This document shows positions 54,833 to 63,196 of a stretch of 64,000 nt of DNA, piece after piece. Location: the NCBI RefSeq assembly GCF_025628985.1, contig NZ_JAOTEM010000001.1, forward strand, positions 744,001 through 808,000, written 5' to 3'. Source of the stretch: Chryseobacterium edaphi. GTDB lineage: Bacteria > Bacteroidota > Bacteroidia > Flavobacteriales > Weeksellaceae. A model generated the notes under the pieces. That model was given only the letters and a program-made list of their open reading frames with translations. It searched no databases and had not been told where the DNA came from. How positions within the stretch are numbered: the first letter of the stretch is position 1; every line of letters starts with the position of its first letter. The translations under genes and the position numbers were made by a program.

Positions 54833-55416
54833 TGATCGAAAAACAATCTTTAGATTCAGAATACTTCAAAGATGTTTATGACGCCAATGAAGATCCCTGG
54901 AATTTTGAAACCAGCGAGTATGAGGCGGCAAAATATTCGGCAACAATCGCAGCTCTGCCCAAACAACAGTATGAAAATGTTTTGGAAATTGGCTGTTCTA
55001 TCGGAGTTCTTACTCAGCTTCTGGCACAAAAAAGTACTCATTTACTCGCAACCGATGTTTCGCAGAAAGCATTGGATATTGCGGCTAAACGTTGTGAAAA
55101 ATTAAAAAACGTATCTTTTCGAAAGATGAGTTTTCCTAAAGAACTTCCTGAAGATCAATATGATTTGATTATGATTTCGGAAGTTGCTTATTACTTGTCG
55201 TCAGCAGATTGGGAATTTGCCATAAGCAGTCTATATGACAGGTTGAGTCTTAACGGAAATATTGTCCTGGTACACTGGTTGCCCGAAGTTCATGATTATC
55301 CACAAACAGGCGACGAAGTACATGACACCTTTGAAAGATTGATGCAGGATAAAATGAAAAATGTTTTTAAAAACAGAGCAGAAACTTACAGAATTGATGT
55401 TTGGGCGAAATTATGA
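54832..55416 (+). CDS. NodS-like SAM-dependent methyltransferase
   Basis: The 194-residue class I methyltransferase has DPWNFETSEYEAAKYSATIA at the N-terminus (NodS-family signature), NVLEIGCSIGVLTQLLAQ (SAM motif I), LATDVSQKALDIAAKRC and MISEVAYYLSS. NodS N-methylates the deacetylated amino-sugar end of Nod factor. A similar role, acting on the product of the adjacent PIG-L deacetylase, is inferred. Its last 31 bp overlap the convergent glycosyltransferase gene. Confidence 0.88.
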   Translation: MIEKQSLDSEYFKDVYDANEDPWNFETSEYEAAKYSATIAALPKQQYENVLEIGCSIGVLTQLLAQKSTHLLATDVSQKALDIAAKRCEKLKNVSFRKMSFPKELPEDQYDLIMISEVAYYLSSADWEFAISSLYDRLSLNGNIVLVHWLPEVHDYPQTGDEVHDTFERLMQDKMKNVFKNRAETYRIDVWAKL

Positions 55417-56570
55417 TTGGAATAGTCCTGAACCTTTGTCTGTAAATCTTCAATGGCTTTATCAATATGAACGGCTGGAAATCTGTTTTTACTATTCAAC
55501 TGTTTCAGCTGATTCACTTTTCTATACCATTCTCCAAAATAACGGGTGTTGATGAAGGATGTGTAAATTTCTTCTTCTACAATAATTTCAGGTGCGATTT
55601 TATTCATTATTTGATTAAAATCTGACTGTGCTACATCTTTTGATTTCCACAATTTCATCAGTTTTCTTTTTTGAGTAAACCTGTTGACAATGGAATCGCA
55701 GGATTCAACAAAATATTCATCAATATGATTCCCTAAATTTTTCCAGACATTAAGCTGATATGACAGACCAACTTCTGCACGGCCGATACATCTCGCAGAA
55801 GTATAAACAGTTACCTGATGACTGTGGCGAATTTTCGCATCGATACCTTCTAATTTTTCGAAAAAAGCACAATCCTCAAGATGATTTACTACGGGAACTC
55901 CTCCAGATTTTGCATAGCATTCAGTAGTAATTGCAAAGCTACCATTAAAATGTTGATGGTGTCTCGGAACAGGATCGTATTCGGAATTGATGATTTTTCC
56001 TTCCAGCTCAGCAATGAGAAGCTGATATTTTTCGTCTTTTAAATGATGTAGAAGTGTAAATTCATCCAAGCCAGCAAGTTCATCTTCAGATAGTAATATT
56101 CTGCCTCCAACAACTTCTGCACCATTATAAATTTCCTGTTGCGTCTGTGAAATCCAGTCGGGTGCGACCATTGTATCGCCATCAGTTGTCAGAATAATAC
56201 CGCCACCATTTTTGCAAAGTCTTGAGTAGGCACATTCCATTAAATTTCTGCGTACATATCCAATATTTGCATGGACAGGCGATAAGGTGACTTCTTCCAA
56301 ATAAATATTAAGCTGTGGATGATTGTGCTGAAAATCTTTTATAATTGCTACTGAACGATCAGAACAGTTATTAGCTAAAATCAAAATCTCAAACAGTTCA
56401 GGATTTATCTCGTCACCAAACAAATCAATTTGCTTAGCAAACGAAGAAAGTGTTTTTAGAATATATGTCTCTTCATCTTTTACAGGAATGACAATACTTG
56501 ATTTTACAGTAGGCAAAATTTTTAATTGTGAGAATAATGAATCACTAAAATGTTCTGTGGGATTTTTCAT
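55386..56570 (-). CDS. GT2-like glycosyltransferase
   Basis: The 394-residue GT-A protein has SSIVIPVKDEETYILKTLSS, ILILANNCSDRSVAIIKDF, and a D-x-D-type metal site in GIILTTDGDTMVAPDWISQT, plus a long C-terminal helical region. It transfers a sugar to a lipid or glycan acceptor. It is on the opposite strand and overlaps the methyltransferase gene by 31 bp at the 3' ends, so its expression may be opposed to that operon. No signal peptide. Confidence 0.88.
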   Translation of the reverse strand: MKNPTEHFSDSLFSQLKILPTVKSSIVIPVKDEETYILKTLSSFAKQIDLFGDEINPELFEILILANNCSDRSVAIIKDFQHNHPQLNIYLEEVTLSPVHANIGYVRRNLMECAYSRLCKNGGGIILTTDGDTMVAPDWISQTQQEIYNGAEVVGGRILLSEDELAGLDEFTLLHHLKDEKYQLLIAELEGKIINSEYDPVPRHHQHFNGSFAITTECYAKSGGVPVVNHLEDCAFFEKLEGIDAKIRHSHQVTVYTSARCIGRAEVGLSYQLNVWKNLGNHIDEYFVESCDSIVNRFTQKRKLMKLWKSKDVAQSDFNQIMNKIAPEIIVEEEIYTSFINTRYFGEWYRKVNQLKQLNSKNRFPAVHIDKAIEDLQTKVQDYSNHNFAQTSIL

Positions 56571-57001
56571 CTAAATTTTTTTTAGTCCAATAGACATTTA
56601 TATTTTCAGGATAAGCTGAAATTTTTCAATAAATTCAATTTTCAGCTTTAAATCAATTAAGAGAAAATCAATTGTATCCATTATATTTCCTAAAGATGGA
56701 TTATTGAGATATTTACAATTCTAATACCAATGAGTTTATTAAAGAAAACTAATTGATCATTTTTTTTAATTTTATTTGTATTAAAAATAGCGATAATAGA
56801 TATCTGTGATTTTTTTAAAACAAAAAGTAATCCCCACGTCTAAACTGCCTTTTTTTTATTATTTTTATACAATGTTACAGTAGGATTATGAATCAAAAAA
56901 ATCCATCGATCTGTTGCTAATTCTCTATTTTGAACGAAAAACTATAAAGAAGTTTTTATTTTTAAAAAAGTTCAGAAACCATACCAATAAATTTTAAAAA
57001 T
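56571..57001. other. Intergenic region between the GT2 gene and the cupin gene
   Basis: This 431-bp AT-rich stretch has no supported gene. No TGAT-N4-ATCA box with correct spacing is found (GATTATGAATCA at about 56885 is one base too long in the spacer). It should hold the divergent promoters. Confidence 0.4.
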
Positions 57002-57415
57002 ATGATTAACATAAAGATCAAACGTGAAAAAATGAATGCTGTTTTTATGAAACATCATTTAAGAGGTTTGCCGTTCGATGCAGTGATTCACCATTTTAGT
57101 GAGAAAGATCAAAATGAGCATATTCATGATCATCCTTTCAGTTTTACAACTCATATTTTAAAAGGAAGTTATGTAGAAAGGATTTATGAAATTCTTGAAG
57201 ACGGTACTTACACTTCCTCAATTCATCACAGAAAAGAAGGTACTGCACATTTCGTATCAGCACATACGATCCATGAGATCATTGAGCTACCGGAAGGTGA
57301 ATGCTTTACTTTAATCAGACCTTATGAGAAAGAGAAAGAAACATGTTTTTACAGGTTCGAAGACGGAAAGGTCTTGATCAGACAATGGAACCAGCGAAAA
57401 TTCAGAGAAATCTAA
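57002..57415 (+). CDS. Cupin-like protein
   Basis: The 137-residue single cupin barrel has the metal-site motif in NEHIHDHPFSFTTHILKGSY (H-x-H-x-H) and AHTIHEIIELPEGECFTLIR. Such domains act as dioxygenases, isomerases or binding proteins, and the histidine-rich motif implies a bound metal. It lies next to the glycan cluster in the plus direction and may act on a sugar or acid intermediate (inference). Ends 21 bp before a convergent gene. Confidence 0.75.
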   Translation: MINIKIKREKMNAVFMKHHLRGLPFDAVIHHFSEKDQNEHIHDHPFSFTTHILKGSYVERIYEILEDGTYTSSIHHRKEGTAHFVSAHTIHEIIELPEGECFTLIRPYEKEKETCFYRFEDGKVLIRQWNQRKFREI

Positions 57416-57436
57416 ATAAAGTTAAATTTTAAAAAC

Positions 57437-58108
57437 TTAATTATCATCATGTGCTGCATCAACAGGTTTTGATTGCGGAGATCCTTTTTCTCTGAACCAG
57501 ATTGACAGCAAAACAATCGATGCAACGGCGAGAAACTCACTTTGCCAGTTCTGAAAAGATTCAAACCAAAACTGGGAATCTAAGATATAATCATTCCATT
57601 TCAAGGTTTGCAGATGCTTCTCAATTTGCTCTTCATTATAGTTATTAAAACTTCCTATAAAATGAAATATAAAGCTCAGTAAAAATAATATCAAAAACGA
57701 AATAGAAAGCGAATGCTTGTAAATTGAAAGTACAATTCCTCCTTTTTTAACAGGCCATGGCGCATTTTTATGAGCAGTAGGTTCCTGATCAACATCTTCT
57801 TCTTCATTAAGAGATTTTGATTCGGCAGAACCTTTTTGTCGTAATGATATAGTCAAAAGAACATACATTCCCATTTGTAGAAATTCACTTTCCCAATTTT
57901 CAAACGTTGCCTGCATAAAATGCGGACTGCAAAAATATTGATATAGTGATAATGGTGGCATTTTAACTTCAGCCAATTCACTGTTTTTAACATGCCAACC
58001 GGTAATAAACTGAAAAAAGAGAAATAATATAAATAAGCTTAATACGACAATACTCAATCCGTTTCTGTAGAAAAAATTATTTTTTTCTCTTGATTTTAAA
58101 CTTTTCAT
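57437..58108 (-). CDS. Four-helix membrane protein with internal duplication (DUF6766-like)
   Basis: The 223-residue protein has helices near 16-35, 77-90, 128-148 and 193-206. The two halves share a motif: TFENWESEFLQMGMYVLLTI with RQKGSAESK in the first half, and SFQNWQSEFLAVASIVLLSI with REKGSPQSK in the second. The halves evidently arose by tandem duplication. DUF6766 assignment is from memory of this motif. Function unknown. Confidence 0.75.
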   Translation of the reverse strand: MKSLKSREKNNFFYRNGLSIVVLSLFILFLFFQFITGWHVKNSELAEVKMPPLSLYQYFCSPHFMQATFENWESEFLQMGMYVLLTISLRQKGSAESKSLNEEEDVDQEPTAHKNAPWPVKKGGIVLSIYKHSLSISFLILFLLSFIFHFIGSFNNYNEEQIEKHLQTLKWNDYILDSQFWFESFQNWQSEFLAVASIVLLSIWFREKGSPQSKPVDAAHDDN

Positions 58109-58435
58109 AATATGTATATCGGCAAATTGTTATGAAATAAAAAATTGAAAAGTCCTCTTTCTAATTTTCGAAATATTGCAAATCTGACTTTTCACAGTAA
58201 TAAAGATAATCATTAATATGAATGAGTAAGAACTAAAATTTAATAATGAATTGATATTTACTAAAGCACTACAAAAAAGATAGGGAAGTGTATAATACGG
58301 AATAAAGAACTATGCAGAATAACCGGGAGATTCAGCATTTACTGATTTAAACAACAATTCTTCCACCGTTGAATAGAGATAGAAGAATTTCTAATAGGTT
58401 ATAAAAAATTATAACCAGATAATGCAGTTGGCGGT
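58109..58435. other. Intergenic region with no recognised element
   Basis: No supported gene, repeat or hairpin is seen in this 327-bp AT-rich stretch, which lies downstream of the crp gene and upstream of the membrane protein gene. Confidence 0.4.
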
Positions 58436-59032
58436 TTAATAAAAAACCTTTCCTTTTTCTATCTTTACTACTTCCTCTTTTTCAAGTTTTTTTAAATATC
58501 TGATGACGGTTTCTGTCCGTAAACCCGTTATGCAGGCAAATTGTTTTCGCGTCAGTTTAACTTCATAAGAATATGCTGCTTCGTTATCACTGAAACTTTT
58601 AAAATACTGTAAAGTACCTCTGATTCTCTTCTCAGCGGATGGAGATGCAATATTCTGCATCATTATAAATTTTTGATACAGGGTTTTAGAGATGTATTTC
58701 TGAACGTCTGATGATGCTTTAGGATGATCTTTCAACATTTTTAAAAATTCTTCCTTTGCTACTCTGATCACAGTACATTCTGAGATAGCAACTGCATTTA
58801 CCGGATATTTTTCGTCTACAAACAGCAAAAGCTCACAGACACTTTCTCCATCAGTCAGCAGACTTTGAATAAGTTCTCGTCCATCTTCATCGGTATAGTT
58901 CAATTTTACATTACCGGAAACTATTTGATAATAATATTTTGGAGTTTCATTTTCAAAAAATATGGTTTCGTTGGTATTAAAATTATGAGAAGTACCCCCA
59001 AAAGATAATAGCAAATCAGTATCTACAAGCAT
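58436..59032 (-). CDS. Crp/Fnr family transcriptional regulator (paralogue 3)
   Basis: The 198-residue protein has the effector barrel (TNETIFFENETPKYYYQIVS), dimer helix and HTH TRKQFACITGLRTETVIRYL with a KIEKGKVFY wing. Length, first residues (MLVDTDLLLSFGG) and the E-T-V-I-R recognition core match the two other paralogues in this window. Redundant DNA recognition among the three is possible. Monocistronic, upstream of nothing obviously related. Confidence 0.9.
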   Translation of the reverse strand: MLVDTDLLLSFGGTSHNFNTNETIFFENETPKYYYQIVSGNVKLNYTDEDGRELIQSLLTDGESVCELLLFVDEKYPVNAVAISECTVIRVAKEEFLKMLKDHPKASSDVQKYISKTLYQKFIMMQNIASPSAEKRIRGTLQYFKSFSDNEAAYSYEVKLTRKQFACITGLRTETVIRYLKKLEKEEVVKIEKGKVFY

Positions 59033-59141
59033 TTTGATTATTTTTCTACTAAGATAGAAATTTTTAAGATAGATCAGTTTTTAATCAACTATAAAATAAC
59101 TGTGTTAGAATTACTTTAAATAATCCTCAACACTCAGAAGA

Positions 59142-60164
59142 TCAATTTGCTAATAATCTTTCGTCATTAATTTCCATCATCACTTCAGCAAATAATTTTG
59201 CAGATTTTACTCGATCTTCAATCGAATAGATTGTGGATACCATAATAAGTTCATCCACTTGTGTTTCAGCAATAAAATCCTGCAGCTTACCCTTTACTGT
59301 TTTCTTTGTTCCGACGAAAGAGTATTTCAGCATTTGATGTAAACTTGGATGATTCATCACGTCCTTTAGATCTTCAGTCATTTCTGTTGGTGGATGCAAT
59401 GGTTGAGAATTTCCTGTAAGAACACCAAAAAACATTCTGATCAGTGAGGTGTACAATCTTTCGGCTTCTTCTTCAGTATCCGCAATCACGACATTTACTC
59501 CTGCAATAGTATAAGCTTTCTGTAAGAATTCAGAAGGTGAAAATTCTTTTCTGTAAATATTCAAAGCATTCATCAGATGAGTTGAGGCAAAGTGACTGGC
59601 AAAAGCATAAGGTAAACCTTTGGCTGCTGCAAGATGTGCACTGTCGGTGCTTGAGCCCAAAATATAGATCGGAACTTCTGTTCCTTCAGCAATAGCAGCT
59701 CTGACTTTAGAATTTTTATTATCTGAAGAAAAATAATTTTGAATTTTTTCTACTTCCCTAGGAAATGAGTGCGCAGCTTTCATAAAATCGATACGGATAG
59801 CTTGTGCAGTCAATGTATCTGTTCCGGGAGCTCTGCCTAAGCCTAAATCAATTCTATCGGGATATAAATGCGCAAGCGTTCCGAATTGCTCTGCGATAAT
59901 CAGGGGAGAATGGTTGGGAAGCATTATACCACCGGAACCTACTTTTATTTTTTCGGTATTTTCAGCAACATAACCAATTAATATTGATGTTGCACTGCTT
60001 CCCACAGATCCGGAATTATGATGTTCTGCAAACCAATAGCGTGTATAGTTATATTGCTCTGCAACTTTTGCTAATTCCAGTGAATTGTTCAGAGTCTGTT
60101 TAAATGTATTTCCTTCAGAAACAATCGCAAGTTCTAAAATGGAGTAGGATATAGCATTTTTCAT
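59142..60164 (-). CDS. LLM class flavin-dependent oxidoreductase (luciferase-like)
   Basis: The 340-residue TIM-barrel flavin monooxygenase-type protein has TRYWFAEHHNSGSVGSSATS, VGSGGIMLPNHSPLIIAEQF, DRIDLGLGRAPGTD and PIYILGSSTDSAHLAAAKGL, all typical of the MsnO8/YhbW-like LLM group. It uses FMNH2 and oxygen on an unknown substrate. Monocistronic on the minus strand. Confidence 0.93.
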   Translation of the reverse strand: MKNAISYSILELAIVSEGNTFKQTLNNSLELAKVAEQYNYTRYWFAEHHNSGSVGSSATSILIGYVAENTEKIKVGSGGIMLPNHSPLIIAEQFGTLAHLYPDRIDLGLGRAPGTDTLTAQAIRIDFMKAAHSFPREVEKIQNYFSSDNKNSKVRAAIAEGTEVPIYILGSSTDSAHLAAAKGLPYAFASHFASTHLMNALNIYRKEFSPSEFLQKAYTIAGVNVVIADTEEEAERLYTSLIRMFFGVLTGNSQPLHPPTEMTEDLKDVMNHPSLHQMLKYSFVGTKKTVKGKLQDFIAETQVDELIMVSTIYSIEDRVKSAKLFAEVMMEINDERLLAN

Positions 60165-60320
60165 AGGAATTATATTTTTAAATATGAATATTCCTCAAAG
60201 TTACAAAATGTAACTATTAAATGCGGCGTTAAATGTAAAAGGTTTTTTAATAATATATAAATGCTAGATGAAGCTTCTGATACTTACAATTTTTGTTGAT
60301 AAATAATTAAAATTGCTCAT

Positions 60321-60536
60321 TTATTTTGGCAGCATGATCATTCTTGCATTACTGCCTTCGCGAATGGCAATCAATTTTCTATTGACCATATTTTGCAGAA
60401 ACGCATTTCTCTCGGGAATTGGAAGATTCAGAATTTGATCAAAATCACCGAAAAAATTACCGTTATTTCCACCGGTTTCAATATGTTTTTTTCTAACGAT
60501 CTCTAGAATTTGATTTTCCATTTCTACTGCGTCCAT
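60321..60536 (-). CDS. Small hypothetical protein (winged-helix-like)
   Basis: The 71-residue soluble protein begins DAVEMENQILEIVRKKHIET, has FFGDFDQILNLPIPERNAFLQN, and ends in a beta-hairpin NRKLIAIREGSNARMIMLPK, an arrangement like a small winged helix. No family is recognised. Codon use looks normal and it stands alone between the LLM and PAP2 genes. Confidence 0.6.
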   Translation of the reverse strand: MDAVEMENQILEIVRKKHIETGGNNGNFFGDFDQILNLPIPERNAFLQNMVNRKLIAIREGSNARMIMLPK

Positions 60537-60763
60537 TCTTTTTCAATTATTAATAAAGATTTATGAATACAAATATAAACTTATATAATTCTTTTCCTTT
60601 ATAACTTTTATACCTTAATTCCAGATTTGTAAATTATTTGGATCTTTAATTCCTGTAAACACTAATTTTATATTACTTAAATTGATATTAATATGTTTAA
60701 AAACTAGCAATATTGTTTTTTTCTATGATCAAAAAAGCAGCGTTAATATTGTATTTTAATTAA

Positions 60764-60771
60764 TAAGTTTG
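60764..60771 (+). promoter_or_regulatory. -7 promoter element of the PAP2 gene
   Basis: TAAGTTTG matches TAnnTTTG, 19 bp before the ATG at 60791. A TTG at the expected -33 distance is not obvious. Confidence 0.45.
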
Positions 60772-60790
60772 CTCACTCAAAAAATAAATA

Positions 60791-61657
60791 ATGAAGAGGT
60801 CTTTTATTGTATTACTCATCTTAATTTTTAATTTTATTTTTTCTCAAGAGGTTGATAGTCTGGAAATTGATAATTCTCCTATATCTGACAGTGTGATTTC
60901 TCCCAAAAAAAATACTATCGGAAGACAATTGGTTGTAGACGGTAAACAGATATTCAATAATATGGCACATAGTTACCTCAGTCCATTTTCCTGGAAAAAA
61001 GATAACTGGATTGATGTGGGTGGGGTTGCATTAGGAACCATATTAATATATTCTGTAGACAATGACACCAGTCGTTATTTTGCAGATCAGAGAGAGAAAG
61101 TACCGAGTGTTATCAGAAAATTCGGAGATTATTTCGGTGGTCCCCAGAATAATTACGGTATTACAAGTGTGGTTTATCTTACAGGGCTTTTCACAAAAAA
61201 CGATAAGATCAGAAATACCGGAGTTTTGATGATTTCTTCTGCCACAACTGCAGGATTGATCCAAACTTTTTCTAAAACATTGGTAGGAAGAGCAAGACCA
61301 GGAACAGGCGAAGGTAAATTTTACTTCAAACCTTTCAGTGGTCAACCGGCGTACCGTTCATTTCCTTCCGGACATACTGTATTGGTTTCTACCACAATGT
61401 TTGCATTGGCAAAACAATTTTCAAACCCATGGATAAAGGCCGGGATTTATACTATTGGTGCTATCACGCCTTTATCAAGAATGTGGGACGGAGCGCATTT
61501 TTTTTCTGATGTATTCCTGAGCACCGTACTTAGTTATTTTATTGTTGACGGTACCTATCGTTACATGCAAAAGAATAATGATCATAAGAAAGAGAAAAAA
61601 ATCTCATGGAGATTCAATATGTCTCCCAATATGCTTGGTTTGAATGGTACTTTTTAA
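60791..61657 (+). CDS. PAP2 superfamily phosphatase
   Basis: The 288-residue protein has a signal peptide (FIVLLILIFNFIFSQ) and the three phosphatase motifs KTLVGRARPGTGEGK (K-x6-R-P), FPSGHTVLVST (PSGH) and SRMWDGAHFFSDVFLS (S-R-x5-H-x3-D), with membrane helices around them. PAP2 enzymes dephosphorylate lipid phosphates such as undecaprenyl pyrophosphate or phosphatidate, with the active site at the periplasmic face. Monocistronic. Confidence 0.93.
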   Translation: MKRSFIVLLILIFNFIFSQEVDSLEIDNSPISDSVISPKKNTIGRQLVVDGKQIFNNMAHSYLSPFSWKKDNWIDVGGVALGTILIYSVDNDTSRYFADQREKVPSVIRKFGDYFGGPQNNYGITSVVYLTGLFTKNDKIRNTGVLMISSATTAGLIQTFSKTLVGRARPGTGEGKFYFKPFSGQPAYRSFPSGHTVLVSTTMFALAKQFSNPWIKAGIYTIGAITPLSRMWDGAHFFSDVFLSTVLSYFIVDGTYRYMQKNNDHKKEKKISWRFNMSPNMLGLNGTF

Positions 61658-61801
61658 ACTTTGAACATCCTAGAACATAATTTCAAAAGTTAAATTCGGA
61701 TTTAATATATTTCTGATCTGTGCAGTAATGGTTTGAATAAAATAATGTTAAATTTTGTAACATTTTCAATAAATTGATACTAACTGCGCAGAGTATTGCC
61801 C

Positions 61802-62302
61802 ATGACGGAGCGAGAGCAGGAATTTCTCGAAAAAATAGATAAACATAAGGGAGTCATTTTTAAGATTTCCAAAATGTATATGGATAATTTCGACGATCAG
61901 AAAGATCTTTATCAGGAAATCATTTACCAGACCTGGAAGTCATATGCTGACTTTCAGGGTAAAAGCGATTTCTCAACCTGGCTTTACCGTACTGCACTCA
62001 ATACGGCGATTCTTTTTCTGAAAAGCCAGAAAAAACGTAATTTTATTAACAATCAGAATATCGACCATATTCTCGTACATCACGATCAGTACAATGACGA
62101 GGATGACAAAAATATTAAAATGATGTACGAAGCCATTCATCAGCTTTCTGCTGTAGATAAAGCAATGATCTTTTTTTATCTGGAAGATTTTTCGGGGAAG
62201 CAGATTGCAGAACAGTTGGGAATTTCTGAAGTTAATGCGCGGGTAAAACTCAACAGGGCAAAGGCAAAATTAAAAGACATCATTGCCAAAAACAAATTGT
62301 AA
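61802..62302 (+). CDS. ECF-type sigma-70 factor
   Basis: This 166-residue sigma factor has region 2 (DLYQEIIYQTWKSYADFQGK, then STWLYRTALNTAI) and region 4 (YLEDFSGKQIAEQLGISEVN, then ARVKLNRAKAKLKDI). I choose ATG 61802 over the TTG 6 bp upstream. It directs RNA polymerase to a small regulon. The downstream membrane protein starts 10 bp after its stop and is the likely anti-sigma partner (inference). Confidence 0.93.
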   Translation: MTEREQEFLEKIDKHKGVIFKISKMYMDNFDDQKDLYQEIIYQTWKSYADFQGKSDFSTWLYRTALNTAILFLKSQKKRNFINNQNIDHILVHHDQYNDEDDKNIKMMYEAIHQLSAVDKAMIFFYLEDFSGKQIAEQLGISEVNARVKLNRAKAKLKDIIAKNKL

Positions 62303-62312
62303 CACAAGTATT

Positions 62313-63119
62313 ATGGAAATTGATCATTTAAAAGAATTTTGGAACAAAGATAATCAGGATCTTCCGGAAGTTTCACTGGATAAACAGGACGAGATTTATT
62401 CTCCTTTGGAGATGATAAAAATAAATATGCGGACAGAATTTTGGTTGCTCATCATTACTCTGCCGGGAATTTTATACGGTTTTCCGTTTAATAATGATAA
62501 TAATAGCATCAAAACAATTGCATCATTTGAAGTTTTGCTTTCTTTAGGTTTTATGATTTATTTTTATTCCAGATTTATAAAACTTTACAAAATGCTCAGG
62601 TCTAAAGGTATCAATACCAATTATGATCTTTTTAATATTAAAACACAACTTCTTGTAAGCAAAGAAATTTACATCTCTTATTATATTTCTTATATTCCGC
62701 TCGCATTTCTTATCTGCCTGATTAATGTGAACTTTCATTTGGATAACGTTTATTACATCACAGTTTTTGCCGTCAGTTTACTTATTTCGATATTGATCGT
62801 TTTTATTATGATTAAATTTTGGATTTATCATATGTACGGAAAACATATTGAGGAAGTTGTGCATATTATAGACGATTTGAATGGAATTAAAAACGATAAA
62901 CCAAATACTAAAAAAACTTCATGGTTTGAAACTTCGCAATCATTTCTTCGCAGAAAATATGGTGTAAAAGGTCATGTCATTAATACAATTTTATGGTTTT
63001 TCTCATCTTTTATCTTGATCATAGTGATTCTCTCTATCATTCTTAGTCTGATTATTTTTCTTGGAATCCGGATGGATATCATTGATAAAACAATACTTTT
63101 AAAAGCACTCGAGCATTAA
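62313..63119 (+). CDS. Membrane protein, probable partner of the ECF sigma factor
   Basis: This 268-residue protein (ATG 62313; an upstream TTG would add ten residues from the sigma gene) has a roughly 45-residue cytoplasmic N-terminus (HLKEFWNKDNQDLPEVSLDK) and about five membrane helices. Position after the sigma factor and the acidic cytoplasmic arm suggest anti-sigma activity, but no zinc-binding or RskA-type motif is visible. Function is inferred. Confidence 0.65.
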   Translation: MEIDHLKEFWNKDNQDLPEVSLDKQDEIYSPLEMIKINMRTEFWLLIITLPGILYGFPFNNDNNSIKTIASFEVLLSLGFMIYFYSRFIKLYKMLRSKGINTNYDLFNIKTQLLVSKEIYISYYISYIPLAFLICLINVNFHLDNVYYITVFAVSLLISILIVFIMIKFWIYHMYGKHIEEVVHIIDDLNGIKNDKPNTKKTSWFETSQSFLRRKYGVKGHVINTILWFFSSFILIIVILSIILSLIIFLGIRMDIIDKTILLKALEH

Positions 63120-63196
63120 TTTTTTTAAGTTATTTTAAAAATAGGTGTAACATTTTTGATTTTTTTATACTAACTGTCGGAAATAATCAAAATATT

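Noticed and set aside
56880..56900. Fourth Crp/Fnr box before the cupin gene
   Set aside because: GATTATGAATCA has a one-base longer spacer and no -7 element at the 30-bp distance seen at the other three promoters.
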